Of a stretch of DNA of 64,000 nucleotides, positions 1-8,938 are shown in pieces. The position numbers and the translations under genes were made by a program. Source of the stretch: an uncultured Pelagibacteraceae bacterium. GTDB taxonomy: Bacteria > Pseudomonadota > Alphaproteobacteria > Pelagibacterales > AG-422-B15. The notes under the pieces were generated by a model. The model was given only the letters and a program-made list of their open reading frames with translations, did no database searches and was not told the DNA's origin. Location of the stretch: contig CACHCK010000004.1 of assembly GCA_902578305.1 (NCBI GenBank), positions 24,476-88,475 on the forward strand, given 5' to 3'. Within the stretch, counting starts at the first letter, position 1. Each line of letters begins with the position of its first letter.

Positions 1-906
1 GCTGTTTTTAAAGTATTTGATGAAAATAACATTGAATATGTGCAGAAAACAGGTCTTAGTGAAGACGAGCTTTCAAGAGAAATCGTAGATTACGCCGGGT
101 TAGTAATTAGATCAGCAGTCACTGTAACTGACAAAATAATAAGCAGCGCTAAAAATCTGAGAGTTATTGGTAGGCCAGGCGTAGGGGTTGACAATGTTGA
201 CCTTGACTCAGCTACTAAAAATAACATCGTAGTCATGAACACTCCTCTTGGAAATGTTCAAGCAACTGCCGAACTTACATTTTCTATTATACATGCATTA
301 ATGAGAAAAATTACAGAGGCAAATGAGTCAATGCACAGTAAAAAATGGGAGAAAAAGAATTTCATTGGATCTGAGATGTTGGGCAAAACTATTGGCATCG
401 TAGGATTTGGGAATATAGGAAAAAAAATTTCTGAAATATCACACGCATATGGAATGAATGTTCTTGTTCATAGTGCTTCATTAAGCGATACAGAACAAAA
501 AAAATATAAAGTTGAAAAAGTATCTTTTGAAAAAATTTTGTTACACTCAGATATTATAACTTTTCATAATAAACTATCAGATAAATCAAAATATATGATT
601 AATAAAGACACTCTTAAAACAATTAAAAAAACAGCAATTATTATTAATTGTGCGAGAGGTGGAATTGTAAATGAAAATGATGTTAAGAATGCAATTGATC
701 AAAATGGTTTAGGAGGATATGGCTGCGATGTTTACGAGAAAGAGCCACAAACTGATAGTATATTCTCAGGTATGAAAAAAGTTGTAATGACACCTCACAT
801 CGGCGCCAGTACTGCAGAGGCGCAAGAAAAAGTTGCTATACAAATTGCAGAGCAAATGGTCGATTATCTTTTAAATAATAATGTAGTTAACCAAGTAAAC
901 AAATAA
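1..906 (+). CDS. serA: D-3-phosphoglycerate dehydrogenase, 5' end cut by window
   Basis: First step of serine synthesis, oxidising 3-phosphoglycerate with NAD. The reading frame is open from base 1, so the start lies outside the window; the GTG at 40 is probably internal. A GRPGVGVDN substrate motif is followed by the nucleotide-binding loop GFGNIG, the catalytic Arg in NCARGG, the Glu region near VYEKEP and the His in TPHIGAST. The visible part is 301 residues and ends about ten residues after the catalytic domain (VVNQVNK), so there is no C-terminal ACT or regulatory domain: it looks like the short form. gpmA follows with no spacer, so enzymes using and making 3-phosphoglycerate are paired. 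Other 2-hydroxyacid dehydrogenases are possible but fit the motifs less well. Confidence 0.87.
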   Translation, partial: AVFKVFDENNIEYVQKTGLSEDELSREIVDYAGLVIRSAVTVTDKIISSAKNLRVIGRPGVGVDNVDLDSATKNNIVVMNTPLGNVQATAELTFSIIHALMRKITEANESMHSKKWEKKNFIGSEMLGKTIGIVGFGNIGKKISEISHAYGMNVLVHSASLSDTEQKKYKVEKVSFEKILLHSDIITFHNKLSDKSKYMINKDTLKTIKKTAIIINCARGGIVNENDVKNAIDQNGLGGYGCDVYEKEPQTDSIFSGMKKVVMTPHIGASTAEAQEKVAIQIAEQMVDYLLNNNVVNQVNK

Positions 907-1626
907 ATGTCTAATACTCTGATATTAATCAGACATGGTAAAAGTGTTTGGAACGTAAAAAATATTTTTACCGGATGGGTTGATGTAGAATTAGACGATT
1001 TAGGAAAAAAAGAGGCATTAAAGTCAGCATTGTTACTCAAAGAAGCTGAAATAGTTCCTTCATTCGCATTTACATCATTTTTAAAAAGGGCACAAAATAC
1101 GCTTCAAATAATTCTTGAGGAATTAAATATATATAATCTTCACACAGAAACTGCCTGGGAATTAAATGAAAGACACTATGGAGCACTGCAAGGATTAAAC
1201 AAAGATGAAGTTAAAAAAAAATATGGTGAAGATCAGTTTTTAAAATGGAGGAGAGGTTACAGCACACCACCACCTGCACTACCAATTGATAGTGAAATGA
1301 ATCCTAATAAAGACGATTTATATAAAGGAATAAATAATTTACCCCTAACGGAATGTTTAGAAGATACGTATGCGAGAGTAATTCCTTACTGGAAAAATTC
1401 TATAAAACCTTTAGTACTAAAAAATACCACTATTATTTCAGCACATGGAAACAGCTTAAGAGCTCTATGTAAGTACTTGTTTGACGTATCTGATGAAGAC
1501 ATAACAAGCTTAGAAATACCAACTGCAAATCCACTAGTTATCAGCCTAAATAATAGTTGCAAAATTCACTCCGCAAGTTATCTTGATGCCTCCAGAGCAC
1601 AAAAATTGCCAATAATTGGCGAATAA
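907..1626 (+). CDS. gpmA: 2,3-bisphosphoglycerate-dependent phosphoglycerate mutase
   Basis: Interconverts 3- and 2-phosphoglycerate in glycolysis and gluconeogenesis. The phosphohistidine motif RHGKS sits at residues 9-13 (His10) and the second catalytic His is about residue 180 in SAHGNS; NERHYGALQG is the family's conserved segment. At 239 residues it is full length for the dPGM family. Its ATG directly abuts the serA stop codon, so translation is probably coupled. Confident because all three histidine-phosphatase signatures are present; no oddities seen. Confidence 0.95.
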   Translation: MSNTLILIRHGKSVWNVKNIFTGWVDVELDDLGKKEALKSALLLKEAEIVPSFAFTSFLKRAQNTLQIILEELNIYNLHTETAWELNERHYGALQGLNKDEVKKKYGEDQFLKWRRGYSTPPPALPIDSEMNPNKDDLYKGINNLPLTECLEDTYARVIPYWKNSIKPLVLKNTTIISAHGNSLRALCKYLFDVSDEDITSLEIPTANPLVISLNNSCKIHSASYLDASRAQKLPIIGE

Positions 1627-1638
1627 AAAGGGAAAGTT

Positions 1639-2811
1639 ATGAGTGAAGTATTTATTACATCTGCCGTTAGAACAGCCGTTGGTTCTTTTAATGGATCTTT
1701 ATCGGGTATGCCAGCACACGATTTAGGCACAATAGTTATAAAAGAAACACTTAATAGATCAGGCATTGAAGGTGGTGATGTAGATGAGGTGATACTTGGA
1801 CAAGTACTAACTGCAGCAACCGGTCAAAACCCTGCTAGACAAGCATCAATAAATGCTGGTTTAAATAAAGAAACCCCAGCATGGCTAGTTAATCAAGTTT
1901 GTGGATCTGGCTTACGAAGTGTTGCTTTGGCCTACCAATCTATAATGAATGGCGATGCAAATATTATTATTGCTGGTGGACAAGAAAGTATGAGTCAATC
2001 CCCGCACTGTACGCACCTAAGAAATGGAACCAAAATGGGCGATGATAAGATGATCGACTCAATGATCAAAGATGGTTTGTGGGATGCTTTTAATGGATAT
2101 CACATGGGAACAACTGCTGAAAATGTTGCACAACAATGGCAAATTACTAGAGATCAACAAGATGAATTTGCTTTTAACTCACAACAGAAAGCAAGTAAAG
2201 CTAAAGCAGATGGAGTATTTAAGGATGAAATTGTTCCAGTTGAAGTCCCATCAAGAAAAGAGACAGTAGTTTTTGATAGTGATGAATATATTAAAGACAA
2301 TGTTCAATTAGAAAAAATTTCATCTTTAAGACCTGCATTTGCAAAAGAGGGAACAGTTACAGCGGCAAATGCAAGTGGTATAAACGATGGCGCAGCTGCT
2401 TTGGCAGTAATGTCCTCAGATGAAATGAAAAAAAGAAACCTTGAGCCTATGGCAAGAATTGTATCGTGGTCAAGTGCTGGGGTTGATCCATCTGTGATGG
2501 GTACAGGACCTATACCTGCAAGCAGAAAAGCTCTTGATAAAGCAGGTTGGGATGTTTCTGATTTAGATTTAATTGAGTCAAATGAAGCATTTGCCGCTCA
2601 ATCTTGTGCAGTAAATAAAGAAATGGGATGGGATGTTTCAAAAGTTAATGTTAACGGAGGAGCGATTGCCATAGGACATCCAATTGGTGCGTCAGGAGCT
2701 AGAATTCTTGTAACATTATTAAATCAAATGAAAAGACAGGACGCTAAAAAAGGACTTGCCACATTATGCATTGGTGGCGGCATGGGTGTCGCTCTGTGCG
2801 TCGAACGATAG
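1639..2811 (+). CDS. phaA: acetyl-CoA C-acetyltransferase (thiolase)
   Basis: Condenses two acetyl-CoA to acetoacetyl-CoA. The 390-residue protein has the biosynthetic-thiolase catalytic set: nucleophile Cys88 in NQVCGSG, His about 347 in GHPIGASG, and the second Cys about 377 in CIGGGMG. A purine-rich stretch (AAGGGAAAG) ends about five bases before ATG. phaB follows nine bases later, and no polymer synthase phaC is visible, so the pair probably feeds 3-hydroxybutyryl-CoA into the EMC pathway rather than, or in addition to, storage polymer. That role is inferred from the ccr, ecm, mcd and mcl genes elsewhere in the window. Confidence 0.95.
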   Translation: MSEVFITSAVRTAVGSFNGSLSGMPAHDLGTIVIKETLNRSGIEGGDVDEVILGQVLTAATGQNPARQASINAGLNKETPAWLVNQVCGSGLRSVALAYQSIMNGDANIIIAGGQESMSQSPHCTHLRNGTKMGDDKMIDSMIKDGLWDAFNGYHMGTTAENVAQQWQITRDQQDEFAFNSQQKASKAKADGVFKDEIVPVEVPSRKETVVFDSDEYIKDNVQLEKISSLRPAFAKEGTVTAANASGINDGAAALAVMSSDEMKKRNLEPMARIVSWSSAGVDPSVMGTGPIPASRKALDKAGWDVSDLDLIESNEAFAAQSCAVNKEMGWDVSKVNVNGGAIAIGHPIGASGARILVTLLNQMKRQDAKKGLATLCIGGGMGVALCVER

Positions 2812-2820
2812 GAGAAAATT

Positions 2821-3543
2821 ATGTCTAAAGTAGCATTAGTAACTGGAGGAACAAGAGGAATAGGTGCTGCAATATCTCTTGCTTTAAAAAAGGAGGGGTG
2901 CAATGTTGCTGCAACCTATAGTTCAAATTCAGATGCAGCAAATAAGTTTTCATCCGAAAACGGTATTGAGGTATTTCAATGGAATGTTGCTGATGCAGCT
3001 GCATGTGAAGCTGGCGTAAAGCAAGTTGCTGATAAGCTGGGCACTGTTGACATTTTAGTGAATAATGCAGGCATTTCCAAAGCCTCAATGGCTCATAAAA
3101 TGTCAGTTGAACAATGGGATGATGTAATAAGAACTGACTTAGATTCAGTTTTTTATATGACAAGATGTGTACTTGAAGGCATGAGAGAAAAATCTTTTGG
3201 AAGAATAATCAGCATTTCTTCTATTAACGGTCAAAAAGGTGAGATGGGTCTAATAAATTATAGTGCGGCAAAAGCTGGTTTATTAGGTTTTACCAAAGCA
3301 TTAGCGCAAGAAACTGCTAGAAAGAATATTACAGTTAACGCTATTGCACCTGGCTATATCGATACTGAAATTCTAGCGGATGCCTCCGAGGATTTTATGA
3401 AAAGTTTAATTGGAAAAATTCCTGTAGGAAGACTTGGAACAGTTGATGAGGTTTCACGAATAGTTACATTCCTTGCTAGTGATGAAGCGGGCTTTATAAC
3501 AGGTTCTACGATATCTGCAAACGGTGGACAATATTTTACTTAA
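2821..3543 (+). CDS. phaB: acetoacetyl-CoA reductase (SDR family)
   Basis: NADPH-dependent reduction of acetoacetyl-CoA to (R)-3-hydroxybutyryl-CoA. Short-chain dehydrogenase signatures are complete: cofactor loop GGTRGIG at 9-15, NNAG at 81-84, Ser about 134, and the YxxxK pair Tyr147/Lys151. The length of 240 residues is normal for PhaB. It is the fourth gene in a run from serA, with an AGGAGA ribosome site before the ATG. Its TAA overlaps the stop codon of the convergent gloB in a single TTAA. The related FabG cannot be excluded by motifs alone, but the phaA neighbour favours PhaB. Confidence 0.92.
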   Translation: MSKVALVTGGTRGIGAAISLALKKEGCNVAATYSSNSDAANKFSSENGIEVFQWNVADAAACEAGVKQVADKLGTVDILVNNAGISKASMAHKMSVEQWDDVIRTDLDSVFYMTRCVLEGMREKSFGRIISISSINGQKGEMGLINYSAAKAGLLGFTKALAQETARKNITVNAIAPGYIDTEILADASEDFMKSLIGKIPVGRLGTVDEVSRIVTFLASDEAGFITGSTISANGGQYFT

Positions 3544-4298
3544 AAGGAATCTTTGAGATTTCTTATATGACCGAATACTTCTTCTGGACTTTTACCCGTA
3601 AGCCCCAGAGAGTTGATCAAATCTTCATCATCTGCCTTTAAGAAAATATTTAATCTCTTTTCATCCCCAATTGTTGATGGAATAGATGGTATGTTTTGTT
3701 TATCTAGGCTTTTCAGACGATCCATTTTTGATTCTATTTCATCCGACGGGTAAATAGAGCTTATAAAACTTCCATTACTTAAAGTATATTCATGGCCACA
3801 GTAAATTTTTGTTTCATCAGGTAGATCCCTTAGTTTTGTAAGAGATTTCCACATCATTTCTGGTGAACCTTCAAAAAGTCTACCACATCCAAGTGAAAAT
3901 AGCGTGTCACCAGTAAAAACAAGTTTTAGGGATTCAAAATAAAAAGCGATATGGCCCGTAGTATGCCCAGGTATTTCAATTATCTGAGCATTGTGTTCAT
4001 CAAAATTCCAAATATCACCCTCTGAAACTTGTATATCAATTCCTGGTATTCTCTCAAAATCTTTTTTGCTGCCAACTATTTTGCATCCATACTTTTCTTT
4101 GAGTTCAAAATTTCCTCCTACATGATCAAAATGATGATGAGTATTAAGTATGAATTTTAAATTAAGTTTGTGTTTATTTAGAACATCAATTACAGGACCT
4201 GCTTCAGAAGGATCAACAACAAATGCATCCCCATTTTTATTTGAGTATATATAAGCATAATTATCGCTTAAGCATTTAACAATAAGTATTTCATTCAT
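3540..4298 (-). CDS. gloB: hydroxyacylglutathione hydrolase (glyoxalase II)
   Basis: Hydrolyses S-lactoylglutathione to lactate and glutathione in methylglyoxal detoxification. It is a metallo-beta-lactamase-fold protein with the dinuclear metal motif THHHFDH at residues 53-59, a further metal ligand in TGDTLF, and the glyoxalase-II segment YCGHEYT. Length 252 is typical. It lies two bases beyond the metW stop codon on the same strand, so it may be the third gene of a metX-metW-gloB transcript. No anomaly seen. Confidence 0.93.
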   Translation of the reverse strand: MNEILIVKCLSDNYAYIYSNKNGDAFVVDPSEAGPVIDVLNKHKLNLKFILNTHHHFDHVGGNFELKEKYGCKIVGSKKDFERIPGIDIQVSEGDIWNFDEHNAQIIEIPGHTTGHIAFYFESLKLVFTGDTLFSLGCGRLFEGSPEMMWKSLTKLRDLPDETKIYCGHEYTLSNGSFISSIYPSDEIESKMDRLKSLDKQNIPSIPSTIGDEKRLNIFLKADDEDLINSLGLTGKSPEEVFGHIRNLKDSF

Positions 4299-4300
4299 AT

Positions 4301-4912
4301 TTAATCCTTTGAAACTAAAAAAAGTCCGACTTCATTAAAGTAGCTATCAAGAAAATTTTTTCCACTAAAATTGGAAAGTTTTTTATTAGAAAGATCACCT
4401 TTCTTTTCAATTTTGATTTCTAACTCCTCACATAAATCAATAAAATCATTAATTGTACAAAAATGTAGATTTGGAGTTTCATGCCATGAATAACTTAGTT
4501 TCTTGCTTACTGGCATTTTTCTATTCAACAATAAACTAGCCCCAATCTTCCAGTGGCCAAAATTCGGAAAGGATATAATTGCTTTTTTAGAAATTCTAAC
4601 CAATTGCTGCATTACTGTTTTAGGACTTTTTGTAGCTTGTAAAGTGTAAGTAAGTATTGAATAATCAAATAACTTATCTGGATAATCATACAAATCAGTA
4701 TCTGCATCTCCTTCAATTACTGAAATGCCTTTGGCTAAACAAAGCTGAACCTTTTTTTGATCAATTTCCATCCCGCGACCATCAATATTTTTATACTCTC
4801 TCAAATACTCCAACAAAGACCCATCATTGCACCCAACATCAATAACAGAAGCATTGTTAGGAATTAGCTCAGCAATTACACCAAAATCTTTGTTTTCGTT
4901 TATTAAGCTCAT
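4301..4912 (-). CDS. metW: methionine biosynthesis protein MetW
   Basis: MetW partners MetX in acyl-homoserine formation in many proteobacteria; its biochemical role is still not well defined. The 203-residue sequence has a Rossmann methyltransferase-like fold, with the SAM-binding-type motif DVGCNDGSLL near residues 25-34 and the family segment ISFPNFGHW. Its ATG overlaps the metX stop by four bases (4909-4912), the arrangement expected for coupled translation. It should share the riboswitch control of metX. Confidence 0.93.
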   Translation of the reverse strand: MSLINENKDFGVIAELIPNNASVIDVGCNDGSLLEYLREYKNIDGRGMEIDQKKVQLCLAKGISVIEGDADTDLYDYPDKLFDYSILTYTLQATKSPKTVMQQLVRISKKAIISFPNFGHWKIGASLLLNRKMPVSKKLSYSWHETPNLHFCTINDFIDLCEELEIKIEKKGDLSNKKLSNFSGKNFLDSYFNEVGLFLVSKD

Positions 4913-6024
4913 AAATTTTCAAATGTTGAATTAATGAATCCTTTTATCGCCTCAAAAAACTTTGGTTCATCCAATAGGAATGAGTCATGACCGTTTTCAG
5001 TTTCAATTTCAATAAAACTGACATTAAGCCCAAGAGAATTGAAAACTTTTACAATTTTTTTGTTTTCAGATGTTGGGTATAGCCAATCACTGGTAAATGA
5101 CACACAAAGAATTTTAGATTGCGTATTTTTAAAGGCCTCTATTAAGGAGCCATTATTTGCTGAGGAAACATCAAAATAATCCATTGCTCGAGTGATATAC
5201 AGATAGCTGTTTGCATCAAAGCGATCAACAAAAGTAAATCCTTGATGTCTTAAGTAACTTTCAATTTGAAAATCGGCATCAAAAGAATAATCCAAGCTAT
5301 TTTTATCTTGGAGATTTCTTCCAAACTTACTTTGTAGAGCTTCTTTAGATAGATATGAAATATGTGCTGCCATCCTAGCTACTGAAAGCCCTTTCATGGG
5401 TTTTTTATCAGAATGATAGTAATTTCCTGATTGCCAGTTTGGATCAGCCATTATGGACTGCCTTGCAAGCTCATTTAATGCAATGTTTTGAGCCGAATGG
5501 TTTGTTGCAGTTGCAATAGGAACTGCTGAATGTACCATTTCAGGAAACTTTGAAAGCCATTCGAGTACCAACATGCCCCCCATCGATCCGCCAGTAACAC
5601 AGAATATTTTCTCAATTCCCAAATAATCAATTAATAATTTTTGAGCTCTGACCATATCTGCAATTGTAATTACAGGAAAATCAGTCGCGAATTCTTTACC
5701 GTTTTCAGGATTTATTTCTTTTGGACCCGTTGATCCCATGCACCCACCAATAACATTAGGGCAAATGACGAAGAACTTGTTCGTATCAATTGGTTTATCG
5801 GGCCCTACAACCATCGACCACCAGCCATTTTTTTTTGTAATGGGATGATCACTTGCCACATATTGATCGCCAGTCAAGGCATGACAAACTAAGATTGAAT
5901 TATTTTTTTTATCGTTAAGTTTGCCATATGTTGTATATGCAGTTTTAAATTTAGATAAACTTCCACCTCCATCCAAATTTAATGGTTCATCTTCTGCTAA
6001 AGTAACAATTTTATTTTCACTCAT
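4909..6024 (-). CDS. metX: homoserine O-acyltransferase MetX
   Basis: Activates homoserine for methionine synthesis. The alpha/beta-hydrolase triad is visible: nucleophile Ser about 147 in GGSMGG, Asp in SDWLYPT, and His in NGHDSFLLD. I place the start at the ATG at 6024 (371 residues, MSENK...), because a GGA site precedes it by a normal distance; the longer reading needs a TTG start that lies inside the terminator hairpin. Whether acetyl- or succinyl-CoA is the donor cannot be told from motifs. A SAM-II-type riboswitch and terminator lie directly upstream, so end-product repression by S-adenosylmethionine is expected. Confidence 0.95.
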   Translation of the reverse strand: MSENKIVTLAEDEPLNLDGGGSLSKFKTAYTTYGKLNDKKNNSILVCHALTGDQYVASDHPITKKNGWWSMVVGPDKPIDTNKFFVICPNVIGGCMGSTGPKEINPENGKEFATDFPVITIADMVRAQKLLIDYLGIEKIFCVTGGSMGGMLVLEWLSKFPEMVHSAVPIATATNHSAQNIALNELARQSIMADPNWQSGNYYHSDKKPMKGLSVARMAAHISYLSKEALQSKFGRNLQDKNSLDYSFDADFQIESYLRHQGFTFVDRFDANSYLYITRAMDYFDVSSANNGSLIEAFKNTQSKILCVSFTSDWLYPTSENKKIVKVFNSLGLNVSFIEIETENGHDSFLLDEPKFFEAIKGFINSTFENL

Positions 6025-6032
6025 AATTTTTT

Positions 6033-6070
6033 CCAAAAAAAAACCGCCCAACAACTAAGTTTGGCGGTTT
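6033..6070 (-). terminator. Rho-independent terminator, expression platform of the metX riboswitch
   Basis: On the minus strand AAACCGCC (6070-6063) pairs with GGCGGTTT (6048-6041) around a 14-base loop, followed by an unbroken T run to about 6033. It lies between the SAM-II aptamer and the metX ribosome site, so it is placed to stop transcription early. The usual logic is that ligand binding favours termination. I see no fully drawn antiterminator, although the bases just 5' of the hairpin belong to the aptamer's 3' arm. Confidence 0.85.
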
Positions 6071-6077
6071 CAACTAC

Positions 6078-6130
6078 CTCTTTAGCTGCATTTTTATTGC
6101 GCCCGCAAGCTGTGCTCAAATCGGCGCAAT
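6078..6130 (-). promoter_or_regulatory. SAM-II-type riboswitch (SAM_alpha) controlling metX-metW
   Basis: Minus-strand P1 stem ATTGCGCC (6130-6123) pairs with GGCGCAAT (6103-6096). The loop begins GATTTGA, as in known SAM-II RNAs, and holds TTGCG, which can pair with TGCAG (6091-6087) downstream to form the pseudoknot. The 3' arm TGCAGCTAAAGAGG closely resembles the conserved SAM-II tail. SAM-II elements are known mainly in Alphaproteobacteria before metA, metX and metC. The related SAM-V class shares the pseudoknot core, so the subclass is slightly less certain than the ligand. Confidence 0.9.
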
Positions 6131-6237
6131 TCATGTATTATATATTCAATAGGATATTGTCAAATTAGAAGATTTATTTATTTCAAAGATTTTCTTTCAA
6201 ATTTAGCGATATTCACCTATTTATAGCCAATTGAAAT

Positions 6238-7302
6238 ATGAAAAAACTTAAAAATATAAAGCTTTACGAAGGAGGCATTTCATCAATTCCTGGCAAAAAG
6301 CAAGTTATTAAGGTGTCCTCTAATGAGTCACCATTTGGTCCGAGCTTGCGAGTACAAAAGGCGATATCAACGGCTAAGTCAAAAACTCACAAATATCCTG
6401 ACGGAAATAGTCTGGAATTAAAAAATGCCTTATCAAAAAAAACCAAATTAAATATCAACAACCTCTTCGTTGGAAATGGATCAGACGAGATACTAGGCCT
6501 GGCTTGTCAACTTTTTCTAAATAAAGGAGACGAAGTTATTATTCCTAAGCACAGTTTTTTAATGTTTGAAATTTACTCTAAAATCAGTGGGGGCGTCGTT
6601 AAACGTTCATCAACAAAAAATTTACGTTTTGATGTAAAAAGTATTTTAAATAAAATCACAAAAAAAACTAAAATTATATTTATTGCCCAGCCCAATAATC
6701 CAACAGGATTTTATCTATCAAAAGAAGAATTAAGATTGCTTATCTCACGTGTCCCTAAGAAGATATTTATAATTATTGATTCTGCCTATGCAGAATATGT
6801 AACTGATAAAGATTATTCTAATGGCATTAACTTTGCCAAAAAATATAAAAATATCATTGTCACTAGAACTTTCTCAAAAATTTATGGTTTGGCGTCCTTG
6901 AGATTGGGTTGGTGTTACGCCCATACAGATATAATAAAATTAATGAATAAAGTGAGAGGGCCATTTAACGTAAATCAAATTGCCCAACTTGCTGGCGTTG
7001 AGGCATTAAAAGATAAAAAATATGAAAAAAATGCGATAAACCATAACAAATTTTGGCTAAAAAAAATGAATAGTGAACTAAGTAGATTGCCAGTAAATGT
7101 TTATGATAGCAGAGCAAATTTTCTACTCATTAATGTAGGCAAATCTGTAAAAAAACTAAATCAGTATTTATTGTCAAAATCAATTATTGTAAGGTTAATG
7201 GATAAGTATAATCTTCCAGATTGCATTAGGTTATCTATTGGTAAATCTACAGAAAATAGAAAAGTCCTTAAAGCTATGAAAGAGTTTTATAATGCCAAGT
7301 AA
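6238..7302 (+). CDS. hisC: histidinol-phosphate / aromatic aminotransferase
   Basis: PLP-dependent class I/II aminotransferase of 354 residues. Key segments are AQPNNPTGF, the cofactor Asp/Tyr in DSAYAEY, and the Schiff-base Lys214 in FSKIYGL. The downstream tyrA start overlaps its end by 11 bases. HisC homologues paired with tyrA often transaminate phenylpyruvate or prephenate as well as imidazole-acetol phosphate, so an aromatic amino acid role is likely; whether this is the only hisC copy cannot be seen. It diverges from the metX riboswitch with a spacer of about 107 bases that must hold both promoters. Confidence 0.9.
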   Translation: MKKLKNIKLYEGGISSIPGKKQVIKVSSNESPFGPSLRVQKAISTAKSKTHKYPDGNSLELKNALSKKTKLNINNLFVGNGSDEILGLACQLFLNKGDEVIIPKHSFLMFEIYSKISGGVVKRSSTKNLRFDVKSILNKITKKTKIIFIAQPNNPTGFYLSKEELRLLISRVPKKIFIIIDSAYAEYVTDKDYSNGINFAKKYKNIIVTRTFSKIYGLASLRLGWCYAHTDIIKLMNKVRGPFNVNQIAQLAGVEALKDKKYEKNAINHNKFWLKKMNSELSRLPVNVYDSRANFLLINVGKSVKKLNQYLLSKSIIVRLMDKYNLPDCIRLSIGKSTENRKVLKAMKEFYNAK

Positions 7303-8218
7303 GAAGAGAACATTTAAAAAAATTAGTATAATTGGTTTGGGTTTAATAGGTTCTTCTATTGCCTTAGCTATAAAAAAGAAAAAACTAGCAGAAATTACCT
7401 CTGGTTACTCTAGGTCTTTAAAAACAAGAACTATCGCGAAAAAACTTAAATTAACTAGTGAAATAAAAAACAATATATCTGACTGCGTAAAGAATTCAGA
7501 TTTGGTTATTATTTGTACTCACTTAAGCAGTTACAAAAGTATTTTTAAAAAGATATCACCTCATCTTACTAAAGATGCCATTGTAACAGATGTTGGATCT
7601 GCGAAAGAGTTTTCAATTTCAGAAGTCGAGAGTTTAATTAAAAAAAAGATAAATTTCGTACCTGCTCATCCTATTGCTGGTACTGAAAAAAGTGGGCCAA
7701 AAGCTGGCTTTGCTGAACTATTCGAAGAAAGATGGTGCATAATTACACCTTTAAAAGGCAATAAAACCAGAGACATAAATAAAGTAAAAACTTTTTGGAA
7801 AAAATTGGGAAGCAAAGTAGAAACTATGACTCCTTCTAGACATGACAAAGTAATGGCAGTGACTTCTCATTTGCCCCATCTAATTGCTTATAATATGGTT
7901 CATACAGCAGCTGATTTAGAAAACTTTACAAAATCAGATATTGTTAAGTATAGCGCGAGTGGATTTAGAGATTTCACAAGAATTGCTTCCTCAGATCCTA
8001 CTATGTGGAGAGATGTAATTTTGGCAAACAGAGAAGCTGTATTAGAAATGATTGGTAGATTTTCTGAAGACCTGAGTGCTATACAAAAATCAATACGGTG
8101 GGAAGACGGAGATAGTTTGCATAAGTTATTTTCAAAAACAAGAATTGTGCGTGAGAAAATAATTAAAGCAGGTCAAGACACTTCTGATGCCGATTTTGGC
8201 AGATCAAAAAGAAAATAA
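7292..8218 (+). CDS. tyrA: prephenate/arogenate (cyclohexadienyl) dehydrogenase
   Basis: NAD(P)-dependent oxidation of prephenate or arogenate for tyrosine synthesis. The dinucleotide loop GLGLIGSS is at residues 14-21, followed by the family motif HPIAGTEKSGP and a catalytic-region His in SHLPHL. It is 308 residues with no chorismate mutase or ACT domain attached, the tyrC-like form usual in Alphaproteobacteria. It overlaps hisC by 11 bases, implying coupled translation, and its 3' end overlaps the convergent DUF2125 gene by 15 bases. Cofactor and substrate preference cannot be read from sequence. Confidence 0.9.
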   Translation: MPSKKRTFKKISIIGLGLIGSSIALAIKKKKLAEITSGYSRSLKTRTIAKKLKLTSEIKNNISDCVKNSDLVIICTHLSSYKSIFKKISPHLTKDAIVTDVGSAKEFSISEVESLIKKKINFVPAHPIAGTEKSGPKAGFAELFEERWCIITPLKGNKTRDINKVKTFWKKLGSKVETMTPSRHDKVMAVTSHLPHLIAYNMVHTAADLENFTKSDIVKYSASGFRDFTRIASSDPTMWRDVILANREAVLEMIGRFSEDLSAIQKSIRWEDGDSLHKLFSKTRIVREKIIKAGQDTSDADFGRSKRK

Positions 8219-8938
8219 TTCCTTTAAATCGATCAAAGGGATGAAAAGCACAGAAATAATTCCATTTTTAATTACCAAAGGGGTACTAAACAAATTATCA
8301 TTGTTTTCAACATTTGATACGTCTAGTTGAATATTGCCATTTAAATTTGTACTTAAATCAGAAATTTTTCCCTCTAGCAAAATTCTTGTTTCATTTTTAA
8401 ATGAGTCTAAAACATTTGATGCAACGGCTGTAAAAAAAACGCGATAGCCATTCTCATTAACTTTATTCATTTTAAAAATAATTTTTTTTATATTCTCTAT
8501 ATTGTAATCACCTATATTCAGACTCATATCATTTGAAATTGAATAAATCTCATTAATTTGCCCTTTATCCATCGACAATCTCAGCTGAATATCATTCAAA
8601 AAAAAATTTAAAGAATCGTCTTCATTAAAAGAACTATTTATTTTATCCGTTCTCATCATTAGTTTACTTATATCGAAAGGATTCATATCAATTTTTATAT
8701 TTCCTATTTCTATATTAGATAGGTTATCTGATCTGTTGAGAATAGGATTTACAATCAAACCTGATATTCTGTAAGGATACCCCGTCACCCTCAAGTTGTT
8801 ATACTTAATGTTGTATCTTTCAAGGTTACTTGATAATTGGGATTTCAACTGAAAAGAAATAAACATCCAATAAATTGAATAAAAGACCAAAATAGCCAAT
8901 ACCAAAACGATTATTCTATTAAATGAAAATATCTTCAT
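8204..8938 (-). CDS. DUF2125-family membrane-anchored protein
   Basis: A 244-residue protein with one N-terminal membrane helix (about residues 8-28) and a remaining part expected in the periplasm. The segment VTGYPYRISG, with the GxPYR pattern, is typical of DUF2125, a family found next to tyrA/hisC in many Alphaproteobacteria. The function is unknown; the beta-rich repeats of polar residues resemble lipid- or polymer-binding envelope proteins, but that is inference. Its ATG overlaps the plsC stop by four bases, so it probably belongs to the YdcF-plsC transcript. Confidence 0.72.
   Translation of the reverse strand: MKIFSFNRIIVLVLAILVFYSIYWMFISFQLKSQLSSNLERYNIKYNNLRVTGYPYRISGLIVNPILNRSDNLSNIEIGNIKIDMNPFDISKLMMRTDKINSSFNEDDSLNFFLNDIQLRLSMDKGQINEIYSISNDMSLNIGDYNIENIKKIIFKMNKVNENGYRVFFTAVASNVLDSFKNETRILLEGKISDLSTNLNGNIQLDVSNVENNDNLFSTPLVIKNGIISVLFIPLIDLKELFSF

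Noticed and set aside
2825..3163. Minus-strand frame opposite phaB, and similar antisense frames opposite etfA, cobT, secA and scpA
   Set aside because: They lack ribosome sites and family motifs and mirror the codon pattern of well-supported genes.
6025..6054. Ten-residue N-terminal extension of MetX
   Set aside because: It needs a TTG start inside the riboswitch terminator; the ATG at 6024 has a proper ribosome site.
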